A stretch of 64,000 nucleotides of DNA from positions 16,385 to 80,384 of the forward strand of contig CAZGNV010000015.1 of NCBI GenBank assembly GCA_964527835.1, in the 5' to 3' direction. Position numbers and translations under genes: made by a program. Each line of letters begins with the position of its first letter. Within the stretch, counting starts at the first letter, position 1. This DNA is from JAFDCJ01 sp964527835 (GTDB lineage: Bacteria > Desulfobacterota > Desulfobacteria > Desulfobacterales > JAFDCJ01). Below, in pieces: positions 60,554-64,000 of this stretch. The notes beneath the pieces are model-generated. The model worked only from the letters and a program-made list of their open reading frames with translations. It ran no database searches and was not told the origin of the DNA.

Positions 60554-61381
60554 TTACTTTGACCGGATAATTCCGGCGCGCTGCAGAAACGAGGCAACAT
60601 CGTTCCAGTATTGCGCGGGGTCCGGCGGACAGTCATTGTGGCCGCAATCGTAGGCCAGCAGCTGCCCGTTTTTGGCGGCTTTGACCAGCGTCATTCCATG
60701 GCGAAAGGGGATCACCCGATCATGCTTGCCGTGAATGATCAGAATCGGTCCGGCATAATCTTTGACCACCGCCAGGTTGTCGAACGGATCGCGCACCAGA
60801 AAACCCGGAACGAGGTAGCGGGCGGACATGGAGCGGATGCTGGTAAAAGTGGAAGCCAGTATCATGGCCGCCGAAGGTCTGTGGGACGCAAGCGCGCAGA
60901 CCGCACCGCCTCCGAGAGAACGGCCGTAAAGGATGATTTTTTCCGGATCGACATCGGTTCTTGAAATCAGCATGTCGTAGGCGGCGGTGAAGGTGGCGGT
61001 GACACTTTGCTGGGAAGGCTGCCCTTCGGATCGTCCGTAGCCCGGATATTCCACCAGCAATACGCCGATTCCAAGCTCGGTAAATGGCTTGAATTCCAAA
61101 GGAGCAAAATCGATCAATTCGGCGTTGCCATGGGCGAAAATCACCACCGGTGCCCGTCCGGCGGCCGCATCGGCAACCGGGGGCAGAAACCAGGCTTCCA
61201 CCTTGCCGTTGCGGGTGTTCAGCCATATTTTCTCAATTTCCAGGCCGGTGTTGCTTTGCGCCGGAGGAGATACGATCTGGCTGCGCGGAAAAATGATCTG
61301 GCGGGCCGCAAAAAAGAGAAAACCAAGATAGGCGGCATACCCGGCCAGGGCCCACACACAAAATTTTATCAACCCGTGCAT
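60554..61381 (-). CDS. alpha/beta hydrolase (YfhR/BEM46-like)
   Basis: Protein of 275 residues with an N-terminal membrane segment (LAGYAAYLGFLFFAARQIIF). The nucleophile serine lies in YGRSLGGGAV near residue 155. The HGNAELI segment gives the oxyanion region. The acid is in IHGKHDRVIPF near residue 219 and the histidine in DCGHNDCP near residue 249. The order and spacing are those of Bem46/YfhR hydrolases with unknown physiological substrate. The gene stands alone with a 57-base gap to the PHP gene downstream. Confidence 0.87.
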   Translation of the reverse strand: MHGLIKFCVWALAGYAAYLGFLFFAARQIIFPRSQIVSPPAQSNTGLEIEKIWLNTRNGKVEAWFLPPVADAAAGRAPVVIFAHGNAELIDFAPLEFKPFTELGIGVLLVEYPGYGRSEGQPSQQSVTATFTAAYDMLISRTDVDPEKIILYGRSLGGGAVCALASHRPSAAMILASTFTSIRSMSARYLVPGFLVRDPFDNLAVVKDYAGPILIIHGKHDRVIPFRHGMTLVKAAKNGQLLAYDCGHNDCPPDPAQYWNDVASFLQRAGIIRSK

Positions 61382-61438
61382 GCGGTTATTCTTGCAACTG
61401 GGGGGTGGTTTGTCAATCCGGTCATCCGTGAGGGAAGT

Positions 61439-62362
61439 TCAGGACAGGGTGCCGTATTTGTGCGGCCGGTGGCCGAGCCGGTGGTGAAGGCTGCGCTTCA
61501 TGTTTTCCTTGAAGGCTTTTGATTTTGTATTGATGACGGTGCAGCCGTAGCGCAGATTCTTGCCCACCAGGGCCGGATAATTTCTGATGGTTTTGCGCAG
61601 TTTAACCCCGTTGGAGGTCACTTTGCGGATGATATCGATTTCTTTGCCGATGACCCGCGTCTGTCTGGCCTTAACGGCTTCCAGAAAGGCGCGCCGGTCG
61701 GTCCGGCAGGACGCACAGCAGACCGCCTTTCCCATCTGGGGCAGGCGATGTCCATCGCTGCCGCCGGTGACGGCCTTGCCAAGATTAAAGCCCAGCAGGG
61801 CACTGCGCAGGTTCCACTTGTTGAGATTTTCGGCATTGATGACTTCGAAGCCGTCCACCTTTGCAAACAGCCGCGCCCGGCGCCGTTCTGAGAAATAGGG
61901 GTTGCATACGCCGGTAAACGTGGCGCTGTATGGATGCGGAAAGACAATGAGGCTTTCATAGGTGCGCGCCCGGTCGATGAGGGCCTCCATTGCCAGGGCG
62001 GTGGAGCTCATGATTTCCGGTCCCATGTGGGGCTTTACGTGGCGGGCGTAAAAATCCCGCAGGCTGTCAATGTCATAAAAATAGACCAGCAGATGGGTTC
62101 CTTCCCGGGAGGTGATTTCGATTCCCGGGATGCTGAACACCTCCTTGAAGCCGTCGATTTCCACCGCCCCCTTGATTTCGTTGTGGTCCGTGACGGCAAT
62201 GCCGATGCCCAGCCTACGGGCCCGCCGGGCAATGGCGGCCACCGGGTTTTTCCCGTCTGAATGGCGGGAGTGAAAATGCAGGTCGACCACCGTATATTGT
62301 TGTTTCAGTTTGTCCAGATCAGGCCGTTCAAACAGGATTTTGTGGGAGTCATCGAATTTCAT
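61439..62362 (-). CDS. PHP-domain phosphoesterase
   Basis: Protein of 307 residues. The PHP motif I DLHFHSRHSDGKNP near residues 27-40 gives the HxH...H metal ligands. The motif IAVTDHNEIKG follows, then GIEITSREGTHLLVYF and the distal GSDGHRL. These are the metal sites of PHP phosphoesterases such as the RNase AM/YciV type. The C-terminal 60 residues are basic. The substrate may be a nucleotide or short nucleic acid. It follows its neighbour by 57 bases with no visible promoter. Confidence 0.85.
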   Translation of the reverse strand: MKFDDSHKILFERPDLDKLKQQYTVVDLHFHSRHSDGKNPVAAIARRARRLGIGIAVTDHNEIKGAVEIDGFKEVFSIPGIEITSREGTHLLVYFYDIDSLRDFYARHVKPHMGPEIMSSTALAMEALIDRARTYESLIVFPHPYSATFTGVCNPYFSERRRARLFAKVDGFEVINAENLNKWNLRSALLGFNLGKAVTGGSDGHRLPQMGKAVCCASCRTDRRAFLEAVKARQTRVIGKEIDIIRKVTSNGVKLRKTIRNYPALVGKNLRYGCTVINTKSKAFKENMKRSLHHRLGHRPHKYGTLS

Positions 62363-62566
62363 GGTCAGCTAAGAACAAATCTCCTTTCTTGCAGGCGGTG
62401 CTGCACGCATCAGGCGGGGGCAGCGTGGAGCGGATCAGCGGGGCTATTTTGCCATGATTTTAAAGCGTTGAGCGATGTTGCCGGGGGTGCAGCTGCCCGA
62501 ACTGTCTGCAGCCTCCCGGATCTTTTCTGATTATCGGGTATCGCCCGGCAAAACTTTAGCGGAATT

Positions 62567-63928
62567 TTACCGACCGCAGCTTTCTTTTTCGCGGCGGTAC
62601 CACCGGCAAAGGCGGCGCGGGGAAATGCCCAGAAAATAAGCGGCGATGATGAATTGATTGATCAGCCAGGTTTTGAAGATGCCGACCTGCAGCCAGCGTC
62701 TGGCAGAGGTGCGGACGGTCTGCGGCAGCAGGATAATGTCGCCCCGGCGTTTCAGCCGCCGGATCAATTCAAAGTCCTCCATAATCGGAAGGTCCGGAAA
62801 GCCTCCGGTTTTATTGAACAGATCCCTTCGCATAAACAGGGCCTGGTCGCCGTAAGGCAACTGCAGGTAGCGGGCGCGCAGGTTGGCCATCTTCTCGATG
62901 AATCGCAGACCCCGGGCGGGGGAGTCGATGTTCAGGGTAAAGGCTCCGGCGCAAAATCCCTTCCGGGAAGCCGCAGTCCTGACAGATTGGGCAAAATTGT
63001 CCGGCAGGCGGGTATCCGCATGCAAAAACAGCAGCACATCCCCCGTGGCCGCCGCGGCGCCGGCATTCATCTGGCCGGCCTTGGAAGGGGCCGTGGTGAT
63101 CACCCGGGCACCCAGTGATTTTGCAATGGCCACGGTGTCATCGCGGCTGCCGCCGTCGACAACAATCATTTCCACGTTGCGATACCTATGCAGGCCGGCC
63201 AGGGTGGCGCGGATGTTTTCGGCCTCGTTTAATGCCGGCAGGATAATGGAGATGCGCATTGAAGTCTCCGGACTCCGGGACAGATGCGAGGCGTGCTGCC
63301 AGACATCAAGGTCTGCGGGCCGGTCCACATCGGCCAGGGTTTCCAGCAGGATGCAGCGCAGCCCCAGTTTATCAGCCGCTGCGACGGTCTGATCCAGGAC
63401 CCGGCCTGAGCCCCACCCGATGCCGCTAAAAAGCCGGTGACCGGCCCGTTTGCAGGCGGCCCGGTGCAGGCCGATGAGATAATAGCCGCCGTCAGCAGCC
63501 GGTCCTAGCACCAGCTCCCGACTTTTTAGTTCGTCAAAGGCGCGTTGAATAATAGCGCCTGTAATCTCCGGGATATCGGATCCGATGACGACAATCGTTT
63601 CGCATCCGTTCTGAAAGCCGTCGTCAAAGGCGCGCCCCATGCGCCGGCCGATATCGCCTGTCCCCTGGGGCTGAAATGAGAATTGCGGTCCCAGCCATTG
63701 GCGCATGCGGTTTTCATCGCCCCCCTCAAAGCGGATTTCGATGGGCAGCGGCCGTGTTGTGGCGGTGTCGCGCAGCCGGGCAACGAGATGTTCGGTCATC
63801 CGGCGCTGGAGTTCGGCGGCCCCGGTTGCCCCCAGCCGGGGAATCATGCGGGTTTTGGCTTTTCCGGGTTCCGGGTAGCGGGTGAAGATGATCAGCCGCT
63901 CACCGGATGTTTTGCCCTCGGTGTTCAC
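62567..63928 (-). CDS. fused DUF2064 nucleotidyltransferase-like and GT2 glycosyltransferase
   Basis: Protein of 453 residues built of two proteins. Residues about 1-205 are a DUF2064 (TIGR04282-type) domain with FTRYPEPGKAKTRMIPRLG and VVIGSDIPEITGAII. Residues from about 224, beginning at an internal methionine (ISIILPALNEAENI), are a TIGR04283-type family 2 glycosyltransferase with LFLHADTRLPDNF and the catalytic-loop region. Both families are named for arsenosugar biosynthesis in public databases, and separate genes often sit side by side. No arsenosugar radical SAM gene is in the window, so that link is weak here. Confidence 0.87.
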   Translation of the reverse strand: MNTEGKTSGERLIIFTRYPEPGKAKTRMIPRLGATGAAELQRRMTEHLVARLRDTATTRPLPIEIRFEGGDENRMRQWLGPQFSFQPQGTGDIGRRMGRAFDDGFQNGCETIVVIGSDIPEITGAIIQRAFDELKSRELVLGPAADGGYYLIGLHRAACKRAGHRLFSGIGWGSGRVLDQTVAAADKLGLRCILLETLADVDRPADLDVWQHASHLSRSPETSMRISIILPALNEAENIRATLAGLHRYRNVEMIVVDGGSRDDTVAIAKSLGARVITTAPSKAGQMNAGAAAATGDVLLFLHADTRLPDNFAQSVRTAASRKGFCAGAFTLNIDSPARGLRFIEKMANLRARYLQLPYGDQALFMRRDLFNKTGGFPDLPIMEDFELIRRLKRRGDIILLPQTVRTSARRWLQVGIFKTWLINQFIIAAYFLGISPRRLCRWYRREKESCGR

Positions 63929-64000
63929 GAAATTGCACCTTTCACATTTTGATGGCCCCGTAAAAAGTGGGGCTCAATAAACCAGTCCGATAGAGTTTTC

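Noticed and set aside
1..64000. tRNA, rRNA, CRISPR arrays, insertion sequences or prophage
   Set aside because: None was recognised on either strand by eye. A tRNAscan, CRISPR finder and transposase search would be decisive but could not be run.

Overview
The window reads as a chromosomal segment of a GC-rich anaerobic deltaproteobacterium, most likely a sulfate-reducing Desulfobacterales-type organism. Supporting signs are a tungsten-type aldehyde:ferredoxin oxidoreductase, an MttB-family methyltransferase, reductive-dehalogenase-like corrinoid/Fe-S proteins, a DUF3786 protein, tetrahydrofolate-linked histidine catabolism, a fused TRAP transporter and many ABC uptake systems. The lineage is inferred from gene content; there is no rRNA or tRNA gene in the window. 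No prophage, insertion sequence, CRISPR array or origin was seen.

Region by region. 1-2.5 kb (minus): an ABC uptake operon of the TrpXYZ type, cut by the window edge. 2.7-6.6 kb (plus): a Spy/CpxP-like lipoprotein, a metallo-beta-lactamase-fold hydrolase and a CpxRA-like two-component system, with three tandem 10-bp repeats upstream that look like a response-regulator site. 6.6-9.0 kb: an ECF sigma factor with a small membrane protein and a methyltransferase (minus), divergent from another methyltransferase. 9.0-15.3 kb: an acyl-CoA synthetase divergent from an XRE-cupin regulator, a methylisocitrate-lyase-family enzyme and a TRAP transporter; the palindrome GTTTGC-N5-GCAAAC occurs in front of the regulator and again in front of the lyase. 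15.5-16.2 kb: a VapBC toxin-antitoxin pair with a palindromic operator.

16.4-44.1 kb is the centrepiece, a histidine-utilisation superlocus. On the minus strand, from 35.2 kb down to 16.4 kb, lie a molybdopterin oxidoreductase, a complete Liv-type ABC transporter, a uroporphyrinogen-decarboxylase/MtaA-like protein, an RdhA-like corrinoid/Fe-S protein, HutU (long form), FtcD, HutI, formimino-THF cyclodeaminase and a second complete Liv-type transporter ending in a clear terminator. On the plus strand, from 35.4 kb to 44.1 kb, lie HutC, a membrane-anchored RdhA-like protein, a PPOX-fold flavoprotein, a DUF3786 protein, HutH, an aldehyde:ferredoxin oxidoreductase and a pyrrolysine-free MttB homologue. 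Histidine would be taken up, deaminated by HutH, hydrated by HutU, ring-opened by HutI, and its formimino group passed to tetrahydrofolate by FtcD and cyclodeaminase. The corrinoid-linked and W/Mo proteins are not needed for ordinary histidine breakdown, so the locus may handle modified imidazoles (N-methylated, betaine-like or halogenated). This is the best candidate for an undescribed system.

44.1-52.5 kb (minus): an enoyl-CoA hydratase, an oligopeptide-type ABC transporter (permease C gene frameshifted, the two ATPases fused), a sugar-phosphate-isomerase-like TIM barrel protein and a ferredoxin-domain protein whose gene is also frameshifted. Both frameshifts sit in poly-A runs. 52.7-64 kb is mixed housekeeping: two EamA exporters, an SGNH esterase, an HNH-like protein, an Asp/Glu racemase, a D-cysteine desulfhydrase-like enzyme, a UbiG-like methyltransferase, a DjlA-like co-chaperone, a small periplasmic protein, an alpha/beta hydrolase, a PHP phosphoesterase and a fused two-domain glycosyltransferase.
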